A DNA stretch of 34,381 nucleotides from an uncultured Anaerofilum sp. (GCA_944385935.1 CALWZC010000004.1:139426-173806), one strand, 5' to 3'; counted from the stretch's first letter, positions 16,793 to 28,226 are shown. Notes: generated from the letters alone by a model not told the origin. Made by a program: numbers and translations.

Positions 16793-18235
16793 ATGCAAAC
16801 TGTTGTGCGAGGGTTGCCCTCGGTATACGATATTGAACATCTTACACGACTGTTTTTTCCCGGTGCTGCTATTCTTTCAAAGCGGCAACGGGGAAAGGAT
16901 GCGGTCATTGCACATCTTGGCAAAAAGCGAATGTTGGCAGGAATTTGTTTGGATGGAATATGCAACTGGGAAACCGCCCCATTGCCCACCAAAGAAACCC
17001 CTGAATATGCCCTTTCTGCCTTGGTATATAGCTTGCTTTGCAAGGTAACTGGTCGCAGGCCACTATGGGGAATGCTCACAGGGGTGCGCCCTGTGCGGAT
17101 TATACATGATGGCAGAGCCAAAGGCATGACAGAAGAGCAAATAGAACAGCTATTTTGTGGGCACTATGATGTGAGCAAAGAAAAGTATGCTCTTGCAAAA
17201 TCCATTGCAGATTTACAAGCACCTTGGATGCAAGCAGAGGAGAGGGACTATAGCCTATATATTGGCATCCCCTTTTGCCCCTCTCGGTGCAGCTATTGTA
17301 GCTTTGTTTCTCGTACCATTGAAAAAGAGAAAAAGCTCGTCCAGCCTTATGTAGATTGTTTGTGCAAAGAGCTAGAAGAAATCAAACGCATTGCCCAACA
17401 AAACCGGCTGAATCTAAAAACCATATACATTGGTGGAGGTACTCCCACCAGTTTATCTGCCCAGCAGTTGCGTCAGCTTATGGGAACGGTTCGAGAACTG
17501 TTTGACCTTAGCAAAATTGAGGAATATACTGTTGAGGCTGGTCGTCCAGATTGCACCGATTTGGAAAAATTGCAGGTGCTAAAGGAATATGGTGCCACCC
17601 GTATTTCCATCAATCCCCAAACCCTTTCGGATGATGTATTGCAGCGCATTGGTCGCAATCACACAGCACAAGATGTTATTCGTTGCTTTGAAGAGGCAAG
17701 ACAGGTGGGGCATGCCAACATCAATATGGACTTGATTGCAGGACTTCCGGGAGATACCCCAGAAGGCTTTTTGCAAACCTTGCAAAAGGTAATCCAACTG
17801 GAACCAGAAAATATTACTGTACACACATTAACCTTGAAGCGTGCCTCCAATTTGGTTATTGAGCAGCGACAGGAAGAATATGGCGATGTTGCCCAGATGG
17901 TAGAAAGCTGCGCTCTATTGGCAGAAAAGGGATATAACCCCTATTATCTCTATCGCCAAAAAGGAACGTTGCAGAACTTGGAAAATACCGGTTGGAGCAA
18001 ACCCGGGTATGAGGGACTGTATAATATTTATATTATGGAAGAAGTGCATACCATTTTGTCTGCTGGGGCTGGTGGTTCCACAAAAATGCGCCAACAAAAA
18101 GGAAATCTGATTCAGCGGATTTTTAATTACAAATATCCAAAAGAGTACATTGATGGGTTTGATACTGTACTCAAACGAAAGGAAGGAGTGACAGAATTTT
18201 ATGCCAGCCATGTGGATTCCCAAACGCTTGGTTGA
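16793..18235 (+). CDS. hemZ: HemZ-type oxygen-independent coproporphyrinogen dehydrogenase-like radical SAM protein
   Basis: The 480-residue protein has a distinctive N-terminal region (about 1-155), then a radical SAM core with GIPFCPSRCSYCSF (about 160-173), the CX3CX2C ligands of the [4Fe-4S] cluster, and YIGGGTPTSLS (about 211). The N-terminal extension plus HemN-like core is the HemZ pattern of Firmicutes. Members are associated with anaerobic oxidation of coproporphyrinogen in haem synthesis, although not every HemN relative has that activity. The start has AAAGGAAA about 7 nt upstream. Its 3' end overlaps the next gene by 35 bp. Confidence 0.87.
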   Translation: MQTVVRGLPSVYDIEHLTRLFFPGAAILSKRQRGKDAVIAHLGKKRMLAGICLDGICNWETAPLPTKETPEYALSALVYSLLCKVTGRRPLWGMLTGVRPVRIIHDGRAKGMTEEQIEQLFCGHYDVSKEKYALAKSIADLQAPWMQAEERDYSLYIGIPFCPSRCSYCSFVSRTIEKEKKLVQPYVDCLCKELEEIKRIAQQNRLNLKTIYIGGGTPTSLSAQQLRQLMGTVRELFDLSKIEEYTVEAGRPDCTDLEKLQVLKEYGATRISINPQTLSDDVLQRIGRNHTAQDVIRCFEEARQVGHANINMDLIAGLPGDTPEGFLQTLQKVIQLEPENITVHTLTLKRASNLVIEQRQEEYGDVAQMVESCALLAEKGYNPYYLYRQKGTLQNLENTGWSKPGYEGLYNIYIMEEVHTILSAGAGGSTKMRQQKGNLIQRIFNYKYPKEYIDGFDTVLKRKEGVTEFYASHVDSQTLG

Positions 18236-19124
18236 AGTGAGTTTGATAAACACTGCTGCCAAAACGGGAAAAGATTTTGTGATGCATTGCGAGTTTGAAT
18301 ATGAAAGCCGAATTTCTGCCGCTGCTGCGGAAATTTTGCACCTAAACAAGCGAATTGTAATGCTGTCGGGGCCTTCTGCCTCCGGCAAAACCACCACTGC
18401 CCATAAATTGGCTGCTGCTATCCGTGCCAGAGGAGAAAAAGCAGCAGTTATCAGTATGGACAATTTTTTTAAAAATCTAGACCAATATCCCCGTTTGCCC
18501 GATGGCACAAAGGATTATGAGAATATCACAGCGGTGGATTTGGATACATTGCAGCGTTGCCTAAACGAGTTATTACAAACAGGTAAAACCCAGTTGCCAG
18601 AATTTGACTTTTTGACAGAAAACCGAAAAGCAGAATGGATTCCTTTGGAGTTGCCAGAGGGAGTATGTATTGTAGAAGGCATTCATGCTCTAAATCCACA
18701 AACTACCGCTATGATTCCCGGGCAAAGAGTGTATCATGTGTATGTGGGCCTTCGAGAGGAATACTCCAAAGGCGGACAGCGGATTTTTTCTACCCGAGAT
18801 ATTCGGCTGGCTCGTCGGCTGGTGCGGGATTATAAATTCCGTGGGCATTCCTTGGAAAAAACATTAGGAATGTGGCCTTCGGTGTGTGCTGGGGAGGACC
18901 GCTATATCAAGGTATTTAAGAAACAGGCAGATTTGCTGCTGGATAGCTCTTTTAGCTATGAACTTTGTGTGTTAGCTGGGTCAATGACACAGCTTGCCGG
19001 AGAGTTGGAGGGAACCCCCTTGGCAGACCAAATGAATGATTTGGCTGGAAGATTTAGCCTGTGTGAACAACTCCCCATAGAATGGATTCCAAAGCAATCT
19101 ATGTTGCGAGAATTTTTGGGATAA
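18201..19124 (+). CDS. Uridine kinase-like nucleoside kinase / phosphoribulokinase-family P-loop kinase
   Basis: The 307-residue protein has a Walker A motif LSGPSASGKTTTAHKL near residue 56, then VISMDNFFKNLDQYP (about 84), the Asp and aromatic cluster of uridine kinases, and CIVEGIHALNP (about 154). Compared with Udk (about 210 residues) it has a roughly 45-residue N-terminal extension and a longer C-terminus, resembling the uncharacterised Clostridial kinases that often carry an N-terminal TGS-like part; here that part is only vestigial. The ATG at 18201 has AAGGAG 12 nt upstream within hemZ; GTG and TTG codons just downstream are alternative starts. Substrate is probably a pyrimidine nucleoside but unproven. 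Confidence 0.8.
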   Translation: MPAMWIPKRLVEVSLINTAAKTGKDFVMHCEFEYESRISAAAAEILHLNKRIVMLSGPSASGKTTTAHKLAAAIRARGEKAAVISMDNFFKNLDQYPRLPDGTKDYENITAVDLDTLQRCLNELLQTGKTQLPEFDFLTENRKAEWIPLELPEGVCIVEGIHALNPQTTAMIPGQRVYHVYVGLREEYSKGGQRIFSTRDIRLARRLVRDYKFRGHSLEKTLGMWPSVCAGEDRYIKVFKKQADLLLDSSFSYELCVLAGSMTQLAGELEGTPLADQMNDLAGRFSLCEQLPIEWIPKQSMLREFLG

Positions 19125-19126
19125 TA

Positions 19127-19155
19127 TTGCACTTTTTTGTGCAGATTGTTATAAT
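19127..19155 (+). promoter_or_regulatory. Strong promoter for the zinc-ribbon gene
   Basis: TTGCAC (19127-19132), a 17-nt spacer and TGTTATAAT (extended -10, TATAAT at 19150-19155) begin 2 bp after the kinase stop codon. The transcript would start near 19162. Confidence 0.75.
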
Positions 19156-19211
19156 ATAGAATAACCCGATACCCTATAAACTATCTACAAATATAGAAAG
19201 AGGTGCCAGCT

Positions 19212-19580
19212 ATGGATTGGAATCAATTACGCAATGCAGCCGCTAATATGGCGGACAAAGTTGTAAACGCCACAGGAGAAGTGGTAGAAAAGGGCAAAAA
19301 GCAAGTGGATATTCTCAACTTGGAAAGCAGGCTGGCCAGAGCCCAGCGTCAGTTGGGAGCATTGGTATACAGCTTGGCCCAAAATGGCGAACAGCAGCCC
19401 GACTTGGTAGAACAGTATATCCAAGAGATTGCAGAGATTGAACAACAACTAAACGATGTTGCCAGCGAGAAAAAGGAAACTGTTACCGTTTTTGCCAAGG
19501 CTGTTCGGTTGTGCAGTCATTGTAAGGAAAAAGTGGAAGAAGATGCGGTTTATTGTCCCTATTGTGGTCAAAAACTGTAA
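19212..19580 (+). CDS. Small zinc-ribbon protein of unknown function
   Basis: The 122-residue protein starts MDWNQLRNAAANMADKVVN, continues with a charged, mostly helical segment likely to form a coiled coil (about 28-88), and ends with a zinc ribbon, CSHCKEKVEEDAVYCPYCGQ: two CxxC pairs at about residues 102-105 and 116-119. No membrane segment is evident. A GTG at 19203 is in frame, but AAAGAGG ends at that position, so the ATG at 19212 is the better start. It has its own strong promoter and terminator, making a monocistronic unit. The function is not known. Confidence 0.8.
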   Translation: MDWNQLRNAAANMADKVVNATGEVVEKGKKQVDILNLESRLARAQRQLGALVYSLAQNGEQQPDLVEQYIQEIAEIEQQLNDVASEKKETVTVFAKAVRLCSHCKEKVEEDAVYCPYCGQKL

Positions 19581-19600
19581 TATCTTCCTAGGGTGATGTA

Positions 19601-19639
19601 TCCGGCGATAGGTTGTATTTTCTATCGCCGGATTTTTTT
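19601..19639 (+). terminator. Intrinsic terminator after the zinc-ribbon gene
   Basis: A perfect 11-bp GC-rich stem (TCCGGCGATAG with CTATCGCCGGA, 19601-19611 and 19622-19632), a 10-nt loop and seven T residues. Confidence 0.95.
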
Positions 19640-19716
19640 GTGTAAAGCTGTTTGAAATGGGCAAGACTAAAAATAGAAAATTTGTTGTATAAAATCAGAA
19701 AATTCACCGAAAACAC

Positions 19717-19768
19717 TTGCATTTCCTATCCAGATACAGTAAAATAATACCTTACCGAGGCTTTGACA
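19717..19768 (+). promoter_or_regulatory. Candidate promoter region for the HU gene
   Basis: Two partial promoters are visible. TTGCAT (19717-19722) is 17 nt from TAAAAT (19740-19745). A perfect TTGACA lies at 19763-19768, but its -10 at optimal spacing (CATTTA, 19787-19792) is weak. HU is highly expressed in Firmicutes, so more than one start site is plausible. Confidence 0.45.
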
Positions 19769-19805
19769 AAATAACCAAAAAATCGGCATTTAACTTGTTT
19801 TGGGG

Positions 19806-19824
19806 ATTCTCTAATATAGAGAAT
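19806..19824. repeat. Perfect dyad in the HU leader
   Basis: ATTCTCTA-ATA-TAGAGAAT: 8-bp arms around a 3-nt centre, 77 nt before the HU start. There is no T-run, so it is not a terminator. It could be an operator or a 5' hairpin of the transcript. Confidence 0.6.
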
Positions 19825-19900
19825 GGTTCAAGAGAATAATTATAGTTGTGTACCTTTTCAAAAAATGTACCCAACACATAAAAAATGGAGGATATTCATC

Positions 19901-20176
19901 ATGACAAAAGTAGATTTGATTGCAAAGGTAGCAGAGGAAACTGGTTTGACCAAAAAGGATGCAGAAAAGGCATTGAATGCAACTTTGGAAGCTATCACCA
20001 ATGCTTTGGCTACAGGCGATAAGGTCGCTTTGGTTGGTTTCGGAACCTTCGAGGCTCGTGAGCGTGCAGCTCGTGTTTGCCGTGACCCCCGCACTGGCAA
20101 CGAGATTCCTGTTCCTGCAACCACTGTTCCTGCCTTTAAAGCTGGCAAGGCATTGAAGGATGCACTGGTAAAATAA
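19901..20176 (+). CDS. hup: DNA-binding protein HU
   Basis: The 91-residue nucleoid protein starts [19 protein letters not shown] and has the HU signature [24 protein letters not shown] (given here as key residues G-F-G-T-F and R-x-x-R-x-x-R-x-P-x-T-G) in the DNA-binding arm, ending [14 protein letters not shown]. The frame is open upstream to 19823, but ATG 19901 has GGAGG 10 nt before it and is the family N-terminus. HU bends and compacts DNA as a homodimer. Its position just before rqcP-yabP-yabQ-divIC matches other Clostridia. Confidence 0.96.
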   Translation: MTKVDLIAKVAEETGLTKKDAEKALNATLEAITNALATGDKVALVGFGTFEARERAARVCRDPRTGNEIPVPATTVPAFKAGKALKDALVK

Positions 20177-20194
20177 TCGCTTTTAATGAAAAAC

Positions 20195-20253
20195 AAGGGC
20201 AGTTTGCTTGGTGCAGCAGGGTTTGCGGCATTTTGGCAATGCCCTTTCTTTTG
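20195..20253 (+). terminator. Probable (partial) terminator between HU and rqcP
   Basis: Two competing pairings end at a CTTTCTTTT tract: AAGGGCA (20195-20201) with TGCCCTT (20240-20246), or the local hairpin GGCATT-TTGGC-AATGCC (20227-20243). Either could attenuate HU readthrough into rqcP. Confidence 0.5.
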
Positions 20254-20266
20254 TGTGGAGAATTGT

Positions 20267-20512
20267 ATGCGAGTAGACAAATATTTAAAGGTTAGCCGCC
20301 TCATTAAACGGCGCACTGTTGCCAACGAGGTGGCAGATGCAGGCCGTATTGTTGTCAATGGAAAACAGGTCAAGGCGAGCTATTCGGTAAAAATTGGTGA
20401 TGAAATTGAAATCACCTTTGGCAATCGACCTGTAAAGGTGAAGGTGCTTTCCATTGAAGCTGCTCCGGGCAAGGATGTGGCAAGGGAAATGTACGAAATT
20501 ATAGAGGGCTAA
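20267..20512 (+). CDS. rqcP: S4-domain protein RqcP (YabO)
   Basis: The 81-residue protein is almost entirely one S4 RNA-binding domain: MRVDKYLKVSRLIKRRTVAN, then VVNGKQVKASYSVKIGDEI. It matches YabO of Bacillus, now named RqcP, which works with RqcH on obstructed 50S subunits in ribosome-associated quality control, helping add C-terminal alanine tails. The open frame extends upstream to 20186, but ATG 20267 has GTGGAG 6 nt before it and gives the usual N-terminus. It is followed by yabP as in Bacillus. Confidence 0.92.
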   Translation: MRVDKYLKVSRLIKRRTVANEVADAGRIVVNGKQVKASYSVKIGDEIEITFGNRPVKVKVLSIEAAPGKDVAREMYEIIEG

Positions 20513-20528
20513 AAGGTTCTAACAGCCA

Positions 20529-20558
20529 CTTACACAAGCATATAATAGCTTGTGTAAG
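20529..20558 (+). promoter_or_regulatory. Perfect 11-bp hairpin just upstream of the yabP ribosome binding site
   Basis: CTTACACAAGC (20529-20539) pairs perfectly with GCTTGTGTAAG (20548-20558) around an 8-nt A/T loop. The right arm includes the first bases of the yabP Shine-Dalgarno AAGGGAGG (20556-20563). No T-run follows. The loop contains CATATAAT, resembling a sigma-E -10, but no matching -35 was found. Confidence 0.65.
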
Positions 20559-20573
20559 GGAGGATGATTGCCT

Positions 20574-20861
20574 ATGCAGCCACAAGCACAAACAACACCT
20601 TTGGCAGCAAATCACAATGTGATACTGAAAGACCGCAAAGAATTAATTGCCAGCGGGGTGAAAAGCATTACCAGTTATGATGAATACACTGTGATATTGG
20701 AAACCCAACTAGGAACCCTACAGATTGGTGGTAAAAATATCTCGGTGAGTGAGCTTTCTGTTCAAACTGGTGAAGTGCAGATTTCTGGTTCTATTGATTA
20801 TCTGCAATACAGCACCAAAAGTGACCGGAAACGAGGTTTGTGGGGAAGGGTGAACCGCTGA
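20574..20861 (+). CDS. yabP: Sporulation protein YabP
   Basis: The 95-residue protein matches the YabP/YqfC family: NHNVILKDRKELIASGVKSI near residue 13, then TSYDEYTVILET and a beta-rich LGTLQIGGKNISVSELS, ending in a basic tail. In Bacillus YabP is made in the mother cell and is needed with YabQ for spore cortex formation. ATG 20574 is chosen over TTG 20568 because the AAGGGAGG is then 10 nt rather than 4 nt away. It overlaps yabQ by one base (TGATG). Confidence 0.92.
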   Translation: MQPQAQTTPLAANHNVILKDRKELIASGVKSITSYDEYTVILETQLGTLQIGGKNISVSELSVQTGEVQISGSIDYLQYSTKSDRKRGLWGRVNR

Positions 20862-21346
20862 TGCCCACATCTGTTCTGGTTTCCCAAGCCGCGGCAGATA
20901 CCTTGTGTTGTTTGGGACTTGGTCTGTTGCTGGCCTGCCTGTATGATGGAGGCAGGCTGGTGGCAGGCAATGGGAAAATTGCAGTGTTTGTGTTGGATAC
21001 CCTGTTTTTTGGTGCGGCAGGGATTGTGGCTTGTAGCTATGCAGCGGCCCGCAGCTATGCTGGAGTAGTGCGCTGGTATCATCTGTTGGGAATGCTCATC
21101 GGAGTAATGGCGTATTACAAAGCCTTCTTTGGCTTTACCCAATGGGTACGAAAGAAGTTGCTGTGTATTCTGCAAATTTTCTTAATTCCTTTTGGGTTGC
21201 TCTGGTGGAGCTGTAAAAATTTGTACAAAAAGGTAGCCAAGGTTTGCCACCAAAAGCGTGATTCTCGAAAAAAAAAGAAAAACCATTCCACTCTCTCTAC
21301 AAAACAGTTGCAAACAACTGGGAAAGTGTTGTATAATTCAAAGTAG
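20861..21346 (+). CDS. yabQ: Spore cortex biosynthesis membrane protein YabQ
   Basis: The 161-residue protein has about four membrane segments (roughly residues 13-33, 42-62, 73-91 and 100-120) and a very basic C-terminal tail, as in YabQ. The ATG at 20861 overlaps the yabP stop and has GGAAGGG about 10 nt upstream, so the two are translationally coupled. YabQ acts in the outer forespore membrane during cortex assembly in Bacillus. Gene order gives most of the certainty, since the family is weakly conserved. Confidence 0.88.
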   Translation: MPTSVLVSQAAADTLCCLGLGLLLACLYDGGRLVAGNGKIAVFVLDTLFFGAAGIVACSYAAARSYAGVVRWYHLLGMLIGVMAYYKAFFGFTQWVRKKLLCILQIFLIPFGLLWWSCKNLYKKVAKVCHQKRDSRKKKKNHSTLSTKQLQTTGKVLYNSK

Positions 21347-21399
21347 TATTTCCTTTTTCAGAATGGAAGGAGATACCATCAGAAAGGGAGGAGATTGGC

Positions 21400-21702
21400 A
21401 TGGCACAAACAGGCAAGAAAAACAAAGGCAGTATTTCTTCTTTTGTTGGGTGGTTGCTGGTAGTGTGTTTGCTGGGTTCCCTTTTGATTTCGTTTATCCG
21501 CAATCAGGTGGAAATTGCCAGCAAGCGGCAGGAATTGACAGCTTTGCAAGAACAAGTACAGTTGCAATTGGCCGAAAACACCGAGCTAACTCGCTTGTTG
21601 GAGGATGGCACCGAACAAGAAATTATTGAGCGAATTGCCCGTGACCGGTTGGGATATGCAAAGCCGGGGGAACGGGTGTTTGTAGACACAAGTGGCAAAT
21701 AA
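21400..21702 (+). CDS. divIC: Septum formation initiator DivIC/FtsB
   Basis: The 100-residue single-pass protein has a short cytoplasmic N-terminus, one membrane helix (about 14-34, FVGWLLVVCLLGSLLISFI), a coiled coil (about 36-68) and the family C-terminal motif IERIARDRLGYAKPGERVF. DivIC works with DivIB and FtsL at the division site. AGGGAGGAG lies directly upstream. The yabP-yabQ-divIC-S1 order is the same as in Bacillus. Confidence 0.94.
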   Translation: MAQTGKKNKGSISSFVGWLLVVCLLGSLLISFIRNQVEIASKRQELTALQEQVQLQLAENTELTRLLEDGTEQEIIERIARDRLGYAKPGERVFVDTSGK

Positions 21703-21763
21703 CAGGGGTTTCTCTGTATTTGAAGATAATTTTATCATTTGGGCAAAGGAGTTTTTCCGTTTC

Positions 21764-22183
21764 ATGGAGTTTGAGGTAGGAAGTATTGTTGAAGGAAAAG
21801 TCACCGGTGTAAAAAGTTTTGGCGCATTTGTGGAGCTGCCCGGCGGCAAAACAGGTATGGTGCACATTTCCGAAGTTTCCAACGAGTACATTCAAGAGCT
21901 GTCCACCGTACTTAGCGAGGGACAGGAAGTAAAGGTTAAGGTTTTGAACATTACCCCAGAGGGCAAAATCTCCCTTTCTATCAAGCGCACTGTAGAGCGT
22001 CCTGCACGTCCTCCCCGCAACGACAGCGGACGGGTGTGGCAGCCTCGTCGTGCCGAGCAGCCGGCAGAGATGAGCTTTGAAGATATGATGGCGAAGTTCA
22101 AAAGCCAAAGCGAAGAGAAAATTTCTGATTTGAAGCGTGTGACAGAGGCACGCCGTGGCGGGGGATATTCTCGCAGAAGATGA
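21764..22183 (+). CDS. yabR: S1-domain RNA-binding protein (YabR-like general stress protein)
   Basis: The 139-residue protein starts MEFEVGSIVEGKVTGVKSFG and has one S1 OB-fold domain to about residue 72 (FVELPGGKTGMVHISEV, then ISLSIKRT), followed by a basic, Arg-rich linker and a helical tail containing MSFEDMMAKFKSQSEEK. The tail ends in RRGGGYSRRR. ATG 21764 is chosen over the upstream GTG because it matches the family N-terminus; AAGGAG is 12 nt away. It follows divIC by 61 bp and probably shares its transcript. Confidence 0.9.
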   Translation: MEFEVGSIVEGKVTGVKSFGAFVELPGGKTGMVHISEVSNEYIQELSTVLSEGQEVKVKVLNITPEGKISLSIKRTVERPARPPRNDSGRVWQPRRAEQPAEMSFEDMMAKFKSQSEEKISDLKRVTEARRGGGYSRRR

Positions 22184-22193
22184 ACAGGAGCAG

Positions 22194-22248
22194 GCGGATA
22201 AATCCCGATAATTCTCAATGGGAAACGGGCTTTATCCGCTTTTCTTGT
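22194..22248 (+). terminator. Intrinsic terminator closing the rqcP-yabPQ-divIC-S1 unit
   Basis: GCGGATAAA (22194-22202) pairs with TTTATCCGC (22231-22239), with an inner CCCG/CGGG pairing, then TTTTCTTGT. It sits between the S1 gene and ligA. Confidence 0.85.
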
Positions 22249-22273
22249 ATCTAAAAGTGGGTATTAGGCATAA

Positions 22274-24292
<2,019 letters not shown>

Positions 24293-24411
24293 AACAGGAA
24301 AAACAGTTTTGCAATGAGGGCATAAGCACAAAAATAGCCCCTTTGCTAGGTTGTTTGGCAGAAAAATTGAAAAATAAAATAAAGTTCATAAAAATTTTTT
24401 ATTTTATCCCC

Positions 24412-24440
24412 TTGATTTTTCACAACAAAGTGATTAAAAT
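24412..24440 (+). promoter_or_regulatory. Sigma-A promoter of groESL
   Basis: TTGATT (24412-24417), a 17-nt spacer and TAAAAT (24435-24440). Transcription would start around the first arm of the CIRCE element, which is the usual layout for HrcA repression. Confidence 0.82.
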
Positions 24441-24445
24441 ATACA

Positions 24446-24809
<364 letters not shown>

Positions 24810-24847
24810 TCTTTTGAAAAATAGTTTCTGATAAAAGGAGTTAATGA

Positions 24848-26488
<1,641 letters not shown>

Positions 26489-26522
26489 TTTTTAGACTTT
26501 CCATCAAAAATAATCACTATAA

Positions 26523-26556
26523 AATGGCTGGAGCAATATGGCTCCAGTCATTTTTT
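26523..26556 (+). terminator. Intrinsic terminator of groESL
   Basis: TGGCTGGAGC pairs with GCTCCAGTCA (one G-T pair) around a 6-nt loop, followed by six T residues. Confidence 0.93.
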
Positions 26557-26679
26557 GTTGTGGTATTTAAATAATCAACAGGAATAGTACAACCCCTTCA
26601 CGGAATAGCCTATACAAAACGATATATCCAGTTTTATCAAATAAGCTGCGAATATTGTTGGAAAAAAGGGGGAAACAAT

Positions 26680-27375
26680 ATGTTGGCCGAAATTTTAGGT
26701 GTTGTTGCAGTACGGTTTTTGTATTTGGCTTTGCACCTAGAAACATCTTCATTTCCACAACCACTGAACGCAAAACAGGAAGTGGAAGCCTTTCGATTGC
26801 TAAAGGAAGAAAATGACTTGAAAGCAAGGGATAAAATTATACGGCACAACTTGCGACTGGTAGCACATATTGCAAAAAAATATTACAATGCAAGTGCAGA
26901 CCAAGAAGATTTAATTAGCGTGGGAACCATTGGGCTTATTAAAGCAGTTAATACATTTGACCACAAAAAAGGGGCACGCTTTGCAACCTATGCAGCCCGT
27001 TGTATTGAAAATGAAATTTTGATGTATCTTCGCAGTGAGAAAAAGACTTTGGGCACCATTTCCATGCAAGAGCCAATGGATGGCGGTTCAGATAGTGGAA
27101 ACCTAACCATTTTGGATACTTTAACAGATGAATATAATATGGATGAGGACATTGAACAAAAGGAGGACTGTAAACAACTGCGCAAAGTTGTAGATTCCCT
27201 TCAAGGCAGAGAACGGCAGGTTATTTTGTTGCGCTATGGTTTGGCAGGGCAGCCTCCCATGACACAAAATGATGTGGCGGCATTGCTAGGTATTAGCCGT
27301 AGTTATATTTCTCGGATAGAGAAAAAAGCGGTTTCTCAGTTGCGTGCTATGATGCAACTCCTTGCAGGGAAATAA
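26680..27375 (+). CDS. sigK: Sporulation sigma factor SigK (uninterrupted, with hydrophobic pro-sequence)
   Basis: The 231-residue sigma-70 factor opens with a hydrophobic stretch of about 20 residues (MLAEILGVVAVRFLYLAL) and then the FPQPL motif that marks SigK, so it is likely made as membrane-bound pro-sigma-K. Region 2 is clear: NLRLVAHIAKKY, EDLISVGTIGLIKAV, ARFATYAARCIENEILMYLR. Region 4 ends LLGISRSYISRIEKKA. The gene is continuous, with no skin-type insertion. SigK directs late mother-cell transcription. AAGGGGGAAA lies upstream. No clear sigma-E promoter was found. Confidence 0.92.
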   Translation: MLAEILGVVAVRFLYLALHLETSSFPQPLNAKQEVEAFRLLKEENDLKARDKIIRHNLRLVAHIAKKYYNASADQEDLISVGTIGLIKAVNTFDHKKGARFATYAARCIENEILMYLRSEKKTLGTISMQEPMDGGSDSGNLTILDTLTDEYNMDEDIEQKEDCKQLRKVVDSLQGRERQVILLRYGLAGQPPMTQNDVAALLGISRSYISRIEKKAVSQLRAMMQLLAGK

Positions 27376-27416
27376 CAGAATTTAGTAACAAACCAAAGTT
27401 TTCTATAGAAATGTAT

Positions 27417-27469
27417 AAGCCTCTTTTTTATGGGGAACCCTATCACAAAGACCAAAAGGAAAGGGGCTT
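27417..27469 (+). promoter_or_regulatory. Hairpin that could cover the tepA ribosome binding site
   Basis: AAGCCTCTTT (27417-27426) can pair with AAAGGGGCTT (27460-27469) over 10 positions with one G-T pair. The right arm contains the presumed Shine-Dalgarno and ends 3 nt before the ATG at 27473. The loop is 33 nt, so stability is uncertain. Confidence 0.4.
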
Positions 27470-27472
27470 CTT

Positions 27473-28168
27473 ATGATACAGTTATACAACGAAGAAGAAC
27501 ATACAGGCGGTAACCAAACAGATGACGAAATTTATGATATGGGTTCGATAATGCAAACCAAGGGAAAACATGCCATCCATTGTCTTACTGTAATAGGCCA
27601 AATTGAAGGCCATATGGTAGCACCCCAAAGCCAAAAGACAACAAAATATGAGCATGTAATTCCCCAACTGATTGCCATTCAAGAAGACCCTGCCATTGAA
27701 GGATTACTTGTGATACTAAACACTGTGGGAGGCGATGTGGAGGCGGGATTAGCACTAGCCGAACTTATTAGTGGAATTCAAAAGCCCTCTGCCACCTTGG
27801 TGTTGGGGGGAGGCCATTCCATTGGTATTCCATTGGCAGTTTCTGCCCAGCGCAGTTTTATTGTTCCCACCGCTACCATGACTATCCACCCCGTTCGCCA
27901 TTCTGGTTTAGTTTTGGGTGTGCCCCAGACCATGCGCTACTTTGAGCAAATGCAGGAGCGCATTACAGGCTTTGTTGCACAACATTCTAATATATCAGAA
28001 GAGCGATTTACAGAGCTAATGATGCGCACAGGGGAATTGGTAATGGATGTAGGCACCGTTTTGGATGGAGAAAAGGCGGTACAAGAAGGACTGATTGACC
28101 AGCTGGGAAGCATTTCGGATGCCATGGAGTTTCTGTACCACCAAATTGAAAGCACAGAAAACAAGTAA
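27473..28168 (+). CDS. tepA: ClpP-class serine protease of the TepA/YmfB type
   Basis: The 231-residue protein has a ClpP/crotonase-like fold without the ATPase partner-binding features of ClpP. The nucleophile motif GGGHSIGIPLAVSA (about 121-134) and the following TMTIHPVRHSG (catalytic His) are present, and TVGGDVEAGLALAELI (about 83) forms the oxyanion region. Bacillus TepA has been linked to protein translocation and degradation of spore proteins. It is usually close to ftsK; here it follows sigK, which fits a sporulation link but does not prove it. AAAGGGG lies upstream, possibly masked by a hairpin. Confidence 0.87.
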   Translation: MIQLYNEEEHTGGNQTDDEIYDMGSIMQTKGKHAIHCLTVIGQIEGHMVAPQSQKTTKYEHVIPQLIAIQEDPAIEGLLVILNTVGGDVEAGLALAELISGIQKPSATLVLGGGHSIGIPLAVSAQRSFIVPTATMTIHPVRHSGLVLGVPQTMRYFEQMQERITGFVAQHSNISEERFTELMMRTGELVMDVGTVLDGEKAVQEGLIDQLGSISDAMEFLYHQIESTENK

Positions 28169-28178
28169 ATATTCTATA

Positions 28179-28226
28179 AAAAAGGTGTATCTGTTTTCCT
28201 GTGATAGAAAATGGATACACCTTTTT
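28179..28226 (+). terminator. Intrinsic terminator after tepA
   Basis: AAAAAGGTGTATC (28179-28191) pairs perfectly with GATACACCTTTTT (28214-28226), and the loop can fold further (TTTTC with GAAAA). The 3' arm supplies the T tract, so it may work in both directions. Confidence 0.88.

Noticed and set aside
19127-19142. GCAC-T6-GTGC as a terminator of the kinase gene
   Set aside because: The stem is only 4 bp with no following T-run, and the same bases form the -35 region of a good promoter.
26680-27375. Search for a skin-like insertion in sigK
   Set aside because: The gene reads through all sigma regions without interruption.
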